Origin: Armatimonadota bacterium | GTDB taxonomy: Bacteria; Armatimonadota; HRBIN16 | NCBI GenBank assembly: GCA_026003175.1 | Contig: BPGT01000006.1 | Coordinates: 62,001 to 126,000 of the forward strand | Reading direction: 5' to 3' | DNA length: 64,000 nt | Part shown: positions 34,759-43,774 of the stretch, in pieces | Layout: the number at the start of each line of letters is the position of its first letter | Numbering within the stretch: the first letter of the stretch is position 1 | Notes under the pieces: model-generated | Told to the model about the DNA's origin: nothing | What the model saw: the letters and a program-made list of their open reading frames with translations, nothing else | Databases searched by the model: none | Program-made: the position numbers and the translations under genes

Positions 34759-35952
34759 TTAACAGCCGCCCAGCACACGCTTCTTCTCTTTTTTGACCGG
34801 CTCGGAGTTCTTGTTCTGCCGAATCAATTCCGGTATCACGCGCTTCGCCTTGTTGCGGAAACGGTAAGTGAACTCCTCCATCATGCTCTGCGGTGGGCGA
34901 GAGGGCTGGAAGTGCAGAATCTGTTCGCGAAAGGCGTTCAGCCCACCTTCCAGAATCTGAATGCGTCGGAAACCCAGCTCGTGGGCAATGGTCGCCACCC
35001 TGCGCTCGGTCAGCTCGTCGTTGGCGACGAAGACGTTGATTTTACCCTTTAGCCTGAGCAGGCGCGACGGCTCCTGTTCGAACAGGTTGTCTACTGTGAA
35101 GGCGTACGATTTGGGCAGCCGCTCACGAGCGATCTCGGTTTCGGGGCGGAAGTCTATCACCTGAATCCGGTCGTCTTCCTCATCCATCAGGCGGAAGGCG
35201 AACTCGTCCACGCTCATCACCTCTATCGGGTAGGAGCGCACCAGCCGTTCGTCCTGCACCAGCTGCAACAGCTCTGCCTTGCGGTCGGTGAAAGAGAAGG
35301 CAGACAGCGCCAGCACGATGCCTGCCGCCACCAGCCCGACGCGCGAGGGCGTCCAGCGTGGAGTTGGTGCCGGTTTACCGTTCACCTTCCGCTCCACGAA
35401 AGACGCAACGCCAAACGCTGCCAGCGCAAACAGCACCATCACGGAGGCGAACAGATTGGGCGGAACGCCTAGCGTCTGCGAGATGCGCGGACTACCAAAA
35501 TACGCTGCCTTATACACCCCTTCAAATAGAGGGTAGCCCTCCGCGAATATCAACACGCCCACCAGCGCGCCACCAATAAGCGCCAGCGCGTCCAGCTTAC
35601 CGATAGCGGCAGCGCAGAAGCTGGTGCCCGGGCAATATCCGCCAACCACGAAGCCCAAACCCATTATCAGTCCGCCGATTATCGCCGACCAGAGGAAGGT
35701 GGGGTTGATGTACACCAGATTCATGTCCAGCAAGCCGAAATGCTCTAGCGCCATCACGCCCACCATCGCCACGATGCCTGCGGTGAAGAAGACGCGCAAC
35801 ACCGTGAAGTCGTAGCCGTAGAACAGTCCCACCAGACGGCGTGAAGATGAGAACCCCGCTTGCTCCAGTATCGCGCCAAACGCGATACCGATGAACAGTG
35901 CGAGGATGTAGTTCAGGTTCTGACTGATAAGGTCCGGTACCAGCGGTCCCAT
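34759..35952 (-). CDS. YeeE/YedE-family sulfur transporter fused to a rhodanese-like domain
   Basis: A 397-residue protein. Residues 1-215 hold seven to nine membrane spans with the YeeE/YedE hallmark VGGYCPGTSFCAAAIGK, whose cysteines guide thiosulfate or persulfide sulfur in TsuA-like proteins. A soluble C-terminal part follows with the rhodanese fold (VIDFRPETEIARERLP). The rhodanese active loop reads VFVANDELTERR, with no cysteine, so sulfurtransfer by that domain is unlikely; it may only bind. The protein ends in a basic tail and GGC. It starts at an ATG preceded by AGGAGG. It is the last gene of the octaheme cytochrome operon. Confidence 0.85.
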   Translation of the reverse strand: MGPLVPDLISQNLNYILALFIGIAFGAILEQAGFSSSRRLVGLFYGYDFTVLRVFFTAGIVAMVGVMALEHFGLLDMNLVYINPTFLWSAIIGGLIMGLGFVVGGYCPGTSFCAAAIGKLDALALIGGALVGVLIFAEGYPLFEGVYKAAYFGSPRISQTLGVPPNLFASVMVLFALAAFGVASFVERKVNGKPAPTPRWTPSRVGLVAAGIVLALSAFSFTDRKAELLQLVQDERLVRSYPIEVMSVDEFAFRLMDEEDDRIQVIDFRPETEIARERLPKSYAFTVDNLFEQEPSRLLRLKGKINVFVANDELTERRVATIAHELGFRRIQILEGGLNAFREQILHFQPSRPPQSMMEEFTYRFRNKAKRVIPELIRQNKNSEPVKKEKKRVLGGC

Positions 35953-35962
35953 CGTGTTCCTC

Positions 35963-36481
35963 CTAAATCCACAGCTTTCTAAAGAAGTAGGCAAAGGCGT
36001 ACGCCCCGGCGAAGATAGCCAGCATTGTGAGGATGCCGCCGGTCGCCATCACCGCCATTCCGCTCAGAGCCGCGCCACTGGTGCATCCCCTGCCCAGCTG
36101 TGAGCCGATGCCCCATAGTATGCCTCCGATAAACGCCGCTATCAGGCGAGTGCGGGAGGTGACTCGTGGTCCCTTTTCAGTAACCAGCTTGATGCGTCCG
36201 GCTACCAGTCCCGACAGGAACGCGCCGATGAGCACGCCCACGATTTCGAACACCAGCCAGTTCTTCAGCGGCCCGCCCGCAGGGTGCTCCACGATGTACT
36301 CCTTGTAGAACTTTGCCGACCGAGCGTGTTGAGGAGCCACCGCTTCCACCCCAGCGACGGTAAAGCTCTTGATAGCCCCACTGGCTCCCAGTCCACGACC
36401 GGTGATATAGATAGTCGTCAGCAACAGCAAACCCAGCAACACGCCTGCCAGGTAGGGGTTCATGTATTTGCTCTCGTTCAT
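35963..36481 (-). CDS. YeeE/YedE-family sulfur transport protein, short form
   Basis: A 172-residue membrane protein with four predicted spans. The family motif GRGCTSGAALSG near residue 133 contains the conserved Cys, and LVFEIVGVLIGAFLSG marks another span. It corresponds to one half of a full YeeE protein, so it probably works with the longer YeeE-rhodanese protein encoded 10 bases downstream, the pair forming a complete channel for thiosulfate-type sulfur (inference). Its start overlaps the cytochrome b stop as ATGA. An alternative ATG seven codons later is possible. Confidence 0.85.
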   Translation of the reverse strand: MNESKYMNPYLAGVLLGLLLLTTIYITGRGLGASGAIKSFTVAGVEAVAPQHARSAKFYKEYIVEHPAGGPLKNWLVFEIVGVLIGAFLSGLVAGRIKLVTEKGPRVTSRTRLIAAFIGGILWGIGSQLGRGCTSGAALSGMAVMATGGILTMLAIFAGAYAFAYFFRKLWI

Positions 36482-37125
36482 GCCTGTTGTCCCTCCAGAG
36501 TACCCGTGCCTGCCGGTTCATCCACCTCCTCGTAGCCGGTAATCATGGCACGGAGGTTCGAGAACACCGTTTCGCCGGTAGTGGTCATGTACAGGTGCAC
36601 TACCAGAAAAGCCATCAGCAGGAACGCGCCCAGCGTATGCGCTAGCGCGATGAACTTCAGCGAACCGATATTGATGGCTTCGATGCCGTAGCGCGTGGGG
36701 TAGCGATAAAACATGTACAGCAACCCCGACACCACCACCAGCGGTATCATCACCACCTTTAAACCAAAGTAGGTGAGCTTCTGTAGCGGGTTCAGCTTGC
36801 TTAGCACCGTCTTTCTGGTAGGGTGGGGTGCATTGCGGAAAATGCCGATCACGTAGTACTCCAGCTGTGCTCGCACGTTCTCCAGCGTCGGCACGTATTG
36901 CCGCCATTCGCCAGTGGTGAAGTGCCAGAAGATAGCGAAGGCGATCAGCGTCAACAGCAGGTAGGCGGCAATATTATGGTAACGCACCGTCTCCCGAAAG
37001 CCGAAGAACGTGTACGCACCGTGTATCTCAAAGCCGGTAAAGGCGAGGAACAGGATAAGCACCGCCTGTGTCCAGTGCCAGAACCGCTCAAAGCCAGTGT
37101 ATATTCGGACGCGCTTTTTGTTCAT
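36478..37125 (-). CDS. Cytochrome b561/b-type membrane subunit (thiosulfate or tetrathionate reductase type)
   Basis: A 215-residue diheme cytochrome b-like protein with four membrane helices. Conserved His residues lie in FERFWHWTQAVLI (first helix), RYHNIAAYLL (second) and ALAHTLGAFLLMAFLVVHLYM (fourth, cited in part), fitting two b hemes. It should pass electrons from quinol to the periplasmic octaheme cytochrome encoded just upstream. The ATG at 37125 shares its A with the upstream TAA stop (TAATG) and is preceded by AAGGAGGG. Family members accompany thiosulfate, tetrathionate or formate oxidoreductases. Confidence 0.86.
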   Translation of the reverse strand: MNKKRVRIYTGFERFWHWTQAVLILFLAFTGFEIHGAYTFFGFRETVRYHNIAAYLLLTLIAFAIFWHFTTGEWRQYVPTLENVRAQLEYYVIGIFRNAPHPTRKTVLSKLNPLQKLTYFGLKVVMIPLVVVSGLLYMFYRYPTRYGIEAINIGSLKFIALAHTLGAFLLMAFLVVHLYMTTTGETVFSNLRAMITGYEEVDEPAGTGTLEGQQA

Positions 37126-38711
37126 TATCGTCCCTCCTTGCGCCGTCTCCATGAGGTAACCACGCGCAAACCGCCATGTACCAGCGCGCCCAGCACTGCG
37201 ACCAGCAACAGCGATTTGCCCAAAACCTCCACTTTTGGCGAGTAGTCTCGTCCGGGAATGTAGAAGTCCCTCAGGTTGGCGATGCGACTGTTGTGGCGCG
37301 TATGGCACTCACTGCATTGTAACGCCTTCTCCTTCGGGGAGACCATGTGGTTGACGGGCCAGTACATGATGGTCTCGATGAAATCCATCTTTCCGCTGAA
37401 GGGCAAGCCGTGCTCTTTCATGCCTACCTCCATTGCCCGTAGCAGGTCGAAGTCTTCCCAGAGCGCACCCTCGCCGTGTCTGGGCGCGAACAATTTGGGC
37501 AACAACAGCATCCGGGTGACAGGGTCATAGAACTGCCGGGTGCGCATGACCTTGACTGGGAAGATTTTGGCGTCGGGGTCGGCGTAAGAGCCTTCAAAGC
37601 GGTTCAGGATGACGGGTTGTGTGGGGTCTTCGATACGGTCGCCCGGCAGGTAGTGGTGAGCCGTGCCGTTGAACCATACATACTCCGGTTTCAGGTTCTT
37701 GCCCCAGCGGAAAGTACCTTTCTTGGACATGTAGAGGATGTTGCCCTCGGCATCCTTCTCTTCATACGGCTTGCCATTCCGTAGTTTGCCTGCGGTAGAC
37801 CAGTCCCAGTAGATTTTGGTGGCGTTCACTTTGGCGTAGACCGGGATGTGACATGTCTGGCATGCCACTTTCAGTGTGTGTTCGTTGAGCAGGTCGTCGT
37901 TGTGAGGGGTGTTGCCATGACATTGCTCACAGGTAACGCGGTTGCGGTTCATGGACGAGAGCGAATAAAGCTGACCGCGGATGTTGTGCTTCTCAGTGAC
38001 ATGGCAGTCCACGCACTGCATGTTCGCCCCGTCCACCGCCATGTGCACGTCTACGTCGCGCGTGGGTTCGAACATGGCTTCCTCGAGGTCGCCGTGTTTG
38101 ACGTTGTTGCCGCCGCCTCCGTAGAAGTGGCACACACCGCAGTTACTGCGTGCAGGGCGTCCCACACTTTGCGCCACCTTCGTCAGGTTGACCGTTGGTG
38201 AGGGTGCGCCACCCTTGTTCTGCGCTTTGGCGTAAGTGCCTGTGCCATCATGGCAAACGAGGCAGTCCACATTGCGCGGATCGTTGAAATCGAAGGTTTT
38301 AACCGACTCCATGCCGTATCCCACATGGCATTTGGCGCAAGCGAGCTCGTTACCCTCGGCGGCAAGACAGAAGTTGTTGACCGCGTTCTTCTTGCCCAGA
38401 TACACCACGCCACGCCCTTTCACATACTCCTCACGCTCCCAGTTCCAGTGATTCGAGCGCATCACCTCGGTATGCCGACCGTTGTGGCACTCGATGCACG
38501 CTGAAGTCACCTCCTGCGGTCGGGCGAAGGCGCGTTGTAGCTGCGGGAATTTGCTATGGTCTACGGACGGCGTCCGTTTCTTTGCGTATTGCTCTTTCAG
38601 CTGATCTAGCGGGGTAGGGGGCAGTTCCTTCGGCGTCAATGCGGAGACCGCCGCCACCGCCAGCGCTATCGTTGCAAGAACGGGTATCGCCTGTTTCATT
38701 TCCTTCACCAT
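37125..38711 (-). CDS. Octaheme c-type cytochrome, tetrathionate reductase (OTR) family
   Basis: A 528-residue exported multiheme protein. The start is a signal peptide (hydrophobic residues 9-24). Eight CxxCH motifs are present: CIECH (72-76), CAKCH, CLVCH, CGVCH, CVDCH, CEQCH, CQTCH and CSECH, matching the octaheme tetrathionate reductase family, which can also reduce nitrite or hydroxylamine in vitro. A C-terminal membrane helix (LLLVAVLGALVHGGL) anchors it to the membrane. ATG at 38711 or 38699 are both possible; the inner one follows GAAGGAA closely. It is the first gene of a four-gene operon with cytochrome b and two YeeE proteins, suggesting sulfur-compound respiration. Confidence 0.88.
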   Translation of the reverse strand: MVKEMKQAIPVLATIALAVAAVSALTPKELPPTPLDQLKEQYAKKRTPSVDHSKFPQLQRAFARPQEVTSACIECHNGRHTEVMRSNHWNWEREEYVKGRGVVYLGKKNAVNNFCLAAEGNELACAKCHVGYGMESVKTFDFNDPRNVDCLVCHDGTGTYAKAQNKGGAPSPTVNLTKVAQSVGRPARSNCGVCHFYGGGGNNVKHGDLEEAMFEPTRDVDVHMAVDGANMQCVDCHVTEKHNIRGQLYSLSSMNRNRVTCEQCHGNTPHNDDLLNEHTLKVACQTCHIPVYAKVNATKIYWDWSTAGKLRNGKPYEEKDAEGNILYMSKKGTFRWGKNLKPEYVWFNGTAHHYLPGDRIEDPTQPVILNRFEGSYADPDAKIFPVKVMRTRQFYDPVTRMLLLPKLFAPRHGEGALWEDFDLLRAMEVGMKEHGLPFSGKMDFIETIMYWPVNHMVSPKEKALQCSECHTRHNSRIANLRDFYIPGRDYSPKVEVLGKSLLLVAVLGALVHGGLRVVTSWRRRKEGR

Positions 38712-38837
38712 GCTAAGTAGTTGAGTGTCTCTGTTCAGTTAGCCCATCAACTTGATTGTGTTTCCATAGAGTTAGATACACGCATTTCAGGAAGGGATTC
38801 AGGGAGGGGTATCCAATTCGATAAAGTGGAGGAAACC

Positions 38838-39866
38838 ATGTCTACAAAACCGCTCAGGGTGCTTTACCTACCAAAGCCCGACCACACTGAGCTGGCGTTC
38901 ACACCTTACTGGTGGAAGCGTCTCTGTGGCCATGCGGAGGTGGTGGAATGGGATCATACGGTGTCCTGCACTTCCGAGAACCTAGCGGAGCGCATCGGCG
39001 AGTTCGAAGTACTGGTGACCGCTTGGGGCAGTCCGCGTTTGACAGATGATGTACTGCAAAAGGCGAGGAGGCTTCGGCTGATTGCCCATGCTGCTGGTTC
39101 GGTAAAGTTCATGCTTTCGCAGCAGGCGGTGCAACAACACCTCCTCCCGCGCGGCATCCGTGTTTTCAGCGGAAACGGTGCGATTGCGCTCAACGTTGCC
39201 GAAGCCACCGTGGGCATGATGATTATGGGCGTGCGCCGCTGGATAGACCACGTTCTCGCCTACCGCGAGCGCGGCGTCTGGCGCGACCCGGTTATTCCGC
39301 TGAACGGGCAATATCTCCTCGGCGCGACAGTGGGGCTGGTCTCCTGCAGCACGGTAGCGAGGGAGGTCATCCGCTTGCTTCGCCCCTTCCGTACTCGCAT
39401 TCTGGTTTACGACCCGTTCCTGCCGCTGCCCGAGGCGCGGCGCATGCGCCTGAAGCCGGTAGATTTGGAGACGCTCTTCCGCGAGTCGCACATTGTGAGT
39501 GTGCATACACCTCTTCTGCCCGAAACGGTAGGGTTAATTCGTGGAGAACATCTGCGCTTGCTTCGCGACAACAGCGTGCTGGTGAACACCAGCCGGGGCA
39601 AGGTGATCGAGCATGATGCACTGATTGAAGAGGCACGGACAGGACGTTTCGTGGCGGTGCTGGATGTGACTGACCCTGAGCCGCTTCCTCCCGACCATCC
39701 TCTACGTGAGATGCCCAATGTGATTATCCTGCCGCATATCGCCGGTGCTGGATTTTATGGTTACCACCGCATCGGCGAACTGCTGGTGAAGGCGGTAGAA
39801 GCAACCGCGAAAGGGGCACCTTTCGAAGGAGAAGTGCGGCTGGATCGGTACGAGCGAATAGCCTAA
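38838..39866 (+). CDS. D-2-hydroxyacid dehydrogenase family protein
   Basis: About 342 residues with the D-2-hydroxyacid dehydrogenase layout. The catalytic triad is intact: Arg in VNTSRGKVIEHDAL, Glu in VTDPEPLPPDHPL and His in LPHIAGAGFYGY. The NAD loop is atypical: where GxGxxG is expected, the sequence reads GLVSCSTVAREV, so coenzyme binding or phosphate contacts may differ. The ATG at 38838 is chosen because GTGGAGG lies seven bases upstream; the open frame before it is unconvincing. It diverges from the octaheme operon. The substrate (glyoxylate, phosphoglycerate or sugar acid) is unknown. Confidence 0.82.
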   Translation: MSTKPLRVLYLPKPDHTELAFTPYWWKRLCGHAEVVEWDHTVSCTSENLAERIGEFEVLVTAWGSPRLTDDVLQKARRLRLIAHAAGSVKFMLSQQAVQQHLLPRGIRVFSGNGAIALNVAEATVGMMIMGVRRWIDHVLAYRERGVWRDPVIPLNGQYLLGATVGLVSCSTVAREVIRLLRPFRTRILVYDPFLPLPEARRMRLKPVDLETLFRESHIVSVHTPLLPETVGLIRGEHLRLLRDNSVLVNTSRGKVIEHDALIEEARTGRFVAVLDVTDPEPLPPDHPLREMPNVIILPHIAGAGFYGYHRIGELLVKAVEATAKGAPFEGEVRLDRYERIA

Positions 39867-40483
39867 ACCTCCCAGCCCGACTTCGGCTTGCGGCGTGCTC
39901 CGCCGCGTTTGGCGGTCTGATAGGCGTCGATCAGGCTCACGATGTACACGGATGCCATCACCGAGGCGAGGAACAGGAACGCTCCGCCGCCCCGCTCGAT
40001 GTTTCGCACACCCCACGGCGAGAAAGCCATAAACAACCAGAGCACCAGCCATATCGCAATCAGCACGCCGCCCTTGATGCGGTCGTTCATCAGCCACTGG
40101 GCGAGACCGGGGAAGACGATGGAGGCAGCGATAGCCAGCAGGGGGCTGGCGGGTTCTTCGGGCAAGTCGGCGGCGGAGATACCCTGTTGTTTCAGCAGGG
40201 CGGCGGCGTACTTGCGCTCGGCGGAAGCGTAGCGCGGCGAATCTACCGGAGAGAGGTCACGCGCCTTACGAAACGACTGCACAGCCTCCTCGATGCGCCC
40301 CGTGCGCTCTTGAATGTCGCCCAGCAGTTCCAGCGCCTCGGTGTTGTTGGCGTCCAGTTCCAGCAGCTGCCGACAGCGTTCTTCCGCCCGCAGCAGGTCG
40401 TTGCGCATCTGATAGACGTACGCCTCGCGCAGCAGTTTCTCTATCTGCTCGCGACGGAGCTCGTCCTCATCTCCGGCAGGCAT
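39863..40483 (-). CDS. TPR-repeat protein with two C-terminal membrane helices
   Basis: A 206-residue protein. Residues 10-90 contain two or three tetratricopeptide-type helical repeats (LLRAEERCRQLLELDANNTEALELLG, cited in part; RIEEAVQSFRKA). From about 115 two hydrophobic helices follow (LAIAASIVFPGLAQWLMNDRIKGGVLIAIWLVL, and AFLFLASVMASVYIVSLIDAYQTAKRGG; short parts cited) with a basic tail. The LAAIASIVFPGLAQ type membrane domain resembles DUF5683/TM2-like proteins. It probably acts as a scaffold at the membrane. It starts five bases after rsfS and ends four bases into the convergent hydroxyacid dehydrogenase gene. Confidence 0.75.
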   Translation of the reverse strand: MPAGDEDELRREQIEKLLREAYVYQMRNDLLRAEERCRQLLELDANNTEALELLGDIQERTGRIEEAVQSFRKARDLSPVDSPRYASAERKYAAALLKQQGISAADLPEEPASPLLAIAASIVFPGLAQWLMNDRIKGGVLIAIWLVLWLFMAFSPWGVRNIERGGGAFLFLASVMASVYIVSLIDAYQTAKRGGARRKPKSGWEV

Positions 40484-40488
40484 GGTGC

Positions 40489-40833
40489 TTACCCCCGTTT
40501 GTCCAGGAGCGGCGCACTGCGCCAGAACTCCTCCAGTCCGTAGAACTCACGCACCTCAGGCTGCATGACGTGCACCACCACATCACCGTAGTCCAGTAGC
40601 ACCCACTCTCCGCGTACATACCCTTCCAAGCGCACCTCGCGCTCTCCTGCTTCTTCCATGAACTCGATGATCTTGTCCACGATGGCACGCACTTGGATAT
40701 TCGAACGTCCGTTCATCAGCAGGAAATAGTCTGCCAGAATGGTCTTGCCGCGCAGGTCGATCTGCGAGATGTCCTCTGCTTTCACTTCTTCCGCGGCTCG
40801 CACAATAATGTCCACTTTCTCTTCGGCTGTCAA
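40489..40833 (-). CDS. rsfS: Ribosomal silencing factor RsfS (Iojap)
   Basis: A 114-residue protein that binds ribosomal protein uL14 and keeps 30S and 50S subunits apart when energy is low. The Iojap signature is clear: DIIVRAAEEVKAEDISQIDL, ADYFLLMNGRSNIQVRAIVDKI and GEWVLLDYGDVVVHVM (cited in parts), ending REFYGLEEFW. The TTG start at 40833 overlaps the LCP-protein stop as TTGA. Longer upstream frames lie inside that gene. RsfS commonly follows nadD, as here (proA-nadD-LCP-rsfS), supporting the call. Confidence 0.93.
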   Translation of the reverse strand: MTAEEKVDIIVRAAEEVKAEDISQIDLRGKTILADYFLLMNGRSNIQVRAIVDKIIEFMEEAGEREVRLEGYVRGEWVLLDYGDVVVHVMQPEVREFYGLEEFWRSAPLLDKRG

Positions 40834-41774
40834 GGCGTCTGATTCCCCCCTTCGGAAGTGGTTTGATATTGCGCGTTCTGTTCCAGCTCGTCCAGCGCAT
40901 GGGTGACGCGCATCTCGTCGGGAATGTAGTAACTCAAACCGCCTATATTTTGCGGTTGACCGGGCAACACCCCCATAAAGATACGCTCCGGCGGCAGCTC
41001 CTTGCCGAAGCGCGCCAGATGGAGCACCTCGCGTGTGGTCATGTCGGTCTCTATCTGCTCCATAATCTGTCGGGTGAGCTCCGGAAGTTTGTCTATCTCC
41101 CGCCACTGAAACATTTTCGCCGCCAGTGCCTTCAGGAACTTCTGCTGGCGCTGGATACGTCCCAGGTCGCCCAGCGGGTCGTGTCGAAAACGCACGTACT
41201 GCATGGCTCTTTCACCGTCCAGCAAGCGATAGCCTTTCTTCAGGTGGATGTACAGTCCCTGCTTACGGTCGACGTAGTGCATGTCCTTTTCGATGTCTAT
41301 CTCCACGCCACCTAGCAGGTCCACGATTCGCTTGAACCCCTCCAGGCGCACCAGCACCACACGGTCGATGGTAATGCCCAGCAGGTTCTCTACCGTTTGC
41401 TTCGCTGTCTGCAGCCCACCCCACGCGTACGCCGCATTTATCTTAAAGGTACGGTGTCCCGGAATATCCGCCCGGGTATCGCGTGGGATGGACAGGGCGT
41501 ATACCGCTTGCTTGTCAAAGTCCACTGTTGCCACGATGATGGTGTCGGTGTTGCCCGATTCTTGGTCCACCCCCAGCGCAAGGATGCGCAGGCGGGGCGT
41601 TCCTTCAAAAGCCGGGGTGACCAGTTCCCGTACCGTTACCGGCTTGGAAGTGTTCTGATTATATCCCAGCAGCGCTCCCAGCATGGCAGAGCCTGCGATG
41701 ATCGCAAGTGACAGCAATCCCCACAGCACACGACGCAGCCAGATGCGGGCGTCGACGGCGGTCTCAAAACTCAT
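40830..41774 (-). CDS. LCP (LytR-CpsA-Psr) family protein
   Basis: A 314-residue protein with one N-terminal membrane span (LLSLAIIAGSAMLGALLG, about residues 20-37) and an extracytoplasmic LCP domain: RILALGVDQESGNTDTI, YALSIPRDTRADIPGH, KINAAYAWGG, GVEIDIEKDMHYVD and RFRHDPLGDLGRIQRQQKFL (cited in parts). LCP proteins transfer glycopolymers from a lipid carrier onto peptidoglycan or related wall polymers. Conserved Arg and Asp residues are present. It lies between nadD (11-base overlap) and rsfS (TTGA overlap). The glycopolymer in this diderm host is unknown. Confidence 0.92.
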   Translation of the reverse strand: MSFETAVDARIWLRRVLWGLLSLAIIAGSAMLGALLGYNQNTSKPVTVRELVTPAFEGTPRLRILALGVDQESGNTDTIIVATVDFDKQAVYALSIPRDTRADIPGHRTFKINAAYAWGGLQTAKQTVENLLGITIDRVVLVRLEGFKRIVDLLGGVEIDIEKDMHYVDRKQGLYIHLKKGYRLLDGERAMQYVRFRHDPLGDLGRIQRQQKFLKALAAKMFQWREIDKLPELTRQIMEQIETDMTTREVLHLARFGKELPPERIFMGVLPGQPQNIGGLSYYIPDEMRVTHALDELEQNAQYQTTSEGGNQTP

Positions 41775-42378
41775 TCGGTTCCTCCAGCGGTTCGTTGCGA
41801 TACAGCTGATGTTTCAGGATATACTGTACCACGCTATCAGGCGTCAGGTATCGGATGGACAAGCCGCGCCGTACCCGATTGCGGATATCGGTGGCGGAAA
41901 TATCCAGCAAAGGCATCTCCATCACGTAGACGTGACGGCATAGCGTATCGGGCAGGCGCAGGCTCGTCAGGTCGAAGCCGGGGCGTGACGCTGCGATGAT
42001 ATGCGCCAGCTGGCAGATGCGATCCGGCTGTTTCCATGATGCCATATGCACCAGCGAGTCTGCTCCCATGATGAGAAACAGCTCGTGGTGCGAGTAGAGG
42101 TGGCTCCACTGCTCCAGCGTATCCACCGTATACGACACGCCGCCGCGCTCTATCTCGATGCGTGATGCGCGAAAATAGGGATTGCTTGCCGTCGCCAACA
42201 GGGTCATGGCGAAACGATGCTCTGCCGAGGACACTGTGTAGCTCTTCTTATGCGGTGGTATTCCACAGGGGATAAACACCACCTGCTCCAGCTCGAAACG
42301 CTGGCGCGCCTCCTCCGCCACAAACAGATGGGCGTAATGGATGGGGTCAAACGTGCCACCCAGGATGCCGACGCGCAT
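41764..42378 (-). CDS. nadD: Nicotinate-nucleotide adenylyltransferase
   Basis: A 204-residue enzyme adenylating nicotinate mononucleotide in NAD synthesis. GILGGTFDPIHYAHLF (nucleotidyltransferase GTFDPxHxGH-type loop), IPCGIPPHKKS, FLIMGADSLVHMASWKQ and the late ISATDIRNRVRRG (ISSTxIR-type) are all present. Length is normal. The ATG starts two bases after the proA stop and the gene overlaps the LCP gene by 11 bases. Its place in a proA-nadD-LCP-rsfS order is common in many bacterial phyla. Confidence 0.95.
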   Translation of the reverse strand: MRVGILGGTFDPIHYAHLFVAEEARQRFELEQVVFIPCGIPPHKKSYTVSSAEHRFAMTLLATASNPYFRASRIEIERGGVSYTVDTLEQWSHLYSHHELFLIMGADSLVHMASWKQPDRICQLAHIIAASRPGFDLTSLRLPDTLCRHVYVMEMPLLDISATDIRNRVRRGLSIRYLTPDSVVQYILKHQLYRNEPLEEPNEF

Positions 42379-42380
42379 CG

Positions 42381-43640
42381 CTACGTTCGCACCTGCCCGT
42401 CGCCGTACACGATGTATTTGGTGGTGGTCAGTTCGCGCAAGCCCATTGGACCGCGTGCGTGCAGTTTCTGGGTGCTGATGCCGATTTCAGCCCCGAAGCC
42501 GAACTCGAAGCCGTCGGTAAAGCGGGTGGAGGCGTTGACGTACACGCAAGCGGCGTCTACCTCACGGGTGAAACGTCGCGCTGCCTCCAAACTGCGCGTG
42601 ATAATGGCTTCGGAGTGACGACTGCCGTAGCGGTTGATGTGTGCAATCGCCTCATCGAGGCTATCTACCACCTTCACCGCCAGTATCAGCGCGAGGTATT
42701 CGGTGTACCAGTCCTCCTCGGTGGCAGGGACTGCCCATGCGACCAGCTGCCGCGTGCGCTCGCAGCCTCGAATCTCCACCCCCGCCTCTTTCAGCCGCTC
42801 CGCAAACGCGGGCAGGAACTCTCCTGCTACCGCCGAATGCACCAGCAGCGTTTCCATTGCATTGCACACGGAACACCGCTGCACCTTCGCGTTGAACGCC
42901 ACCTCCGATGCCATCTGCAGGTCGGCGTCCTCATGCACGTAAGTGTGGCAATTGCCCACGCCGGTTTCAATCACGGGCACGGTGGCGGTCTGCATTACCG
43001 TCTGGATTAAACCCGCACCGCCTCGCGGGATGATACAGTCTACCAAACCGTTCAGGCGCATCAGGTGCGTAGCTGCTTCACGGTCGGTGGTTTGCACCAT
43101 CTGTACGCACTCCGCAGGTAGCCCTGCGCTCTCTATCGCGCGCACCAGACTGGCGGTAATCGCCTGGTTGGACTGAAAAGCTTCCGAGCCACCCCGCAAG
43201 ATGACGGCGTTGCCCGATTTGAGGCACAGCGCCGCTGCGTCGGCGGTGACGTTCGGGCGTGACTCGTAGATGATGGCGATAACACCTAGAGGCACGCGCA
43301 CCTTCAGGATTTCCAGTCCGTTCGGTCGCTTCCAGCCTTCCATCACCTCGCCCACCGGGTCGGGCAGAGAAGCCACCTGTCGGATACCCTCTGCCATCGC
43401 GGCAATGCGCTTTTCGTTCAGCGTCAGCCGCTCTACCATCGCTTCAGAGAGCCCACGCTCGCGCGCGCGACGAACGTCCTCGCTGTTTGCATCCAGAATC
43501 TGCCTGGAGTCGGCGAGCAGGGCATCCGCCATCGCCAGCAAAGCCTGATTCTTGACGGCAGTGCTCGCCTGCGCCAGTGCCATCGCTGCTTGACGGGCAG
43601 CTCTGGCTTGCTCCGTAATCTGTTGCAACAGGTCGTCCAT
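42381..43640 (-). CDS. proA: Gamma-glutamyl phosphate reductase
   Basis: About 419 residues of the aldehyde dehydrogenase superfamily, reducing gamma-glutamyl phosphate to the semialdehyde in proline synthesis. Motifs: [38 protein letters not shown] (cited in parts), IPRGGAGLI, the catalytic Cys in [16 protein letters not shown], and [18 protein letters not shown] near the end. The ATG at 43640 is preferred; a GTG 15 bases earlier sits directly on its own AGGTGG ribosome site. It is the first gene of the nadD-LCP-rsfS-TPR operon. proB is not in the window. Confidence 0.95.
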   Translation of the reverse strand: MDDLLQQITEQARAARQAAMALAQASTAVKNQALLAMADALLADSRQILDANSEDVRRARERGLSEAMVERLTLNEKRIAAMAEGIRQVASLPDPVGEVMEGWKRPNGLEILKVRVPLGVIAIIYESRPNVTADAAALCLKSGNAVILRGGSEAFQSNQAITASLVRAIESAGLPAECVQMVQTTDREAATHLMRLNGLVDCIIPRGGAGLIQTVMQTATVPVIETGVGNCHTYVHEDADLQMASEVAFNAKVQRCSVCNAMETLLVHSAVAGEFLPAFAERLKEAGVEIRGCERTRQLVAWAVPATEEDWYTEYLALILAVKVVDSLDEAIAHINRYGSRHSEAIITRSLEAARRFTREVDAACVYVNASTRFTDGFEFGFGAEIGISTQKLHARGPMGLRELTTTKYIVYGDGQVRT

Positions 43641-43774
43641 CTTGTCGTTCACCACCTGTGAGTGTACTTAGATAGATTATAGATTACCACAAAACATCCT
43701 TCCGCAGGATGTGGAGACGCGAGCGGAGGCTCTGCCTGCGCAGGGCAGGGTCAGAAGAGCAGTATCGCTGGGGG

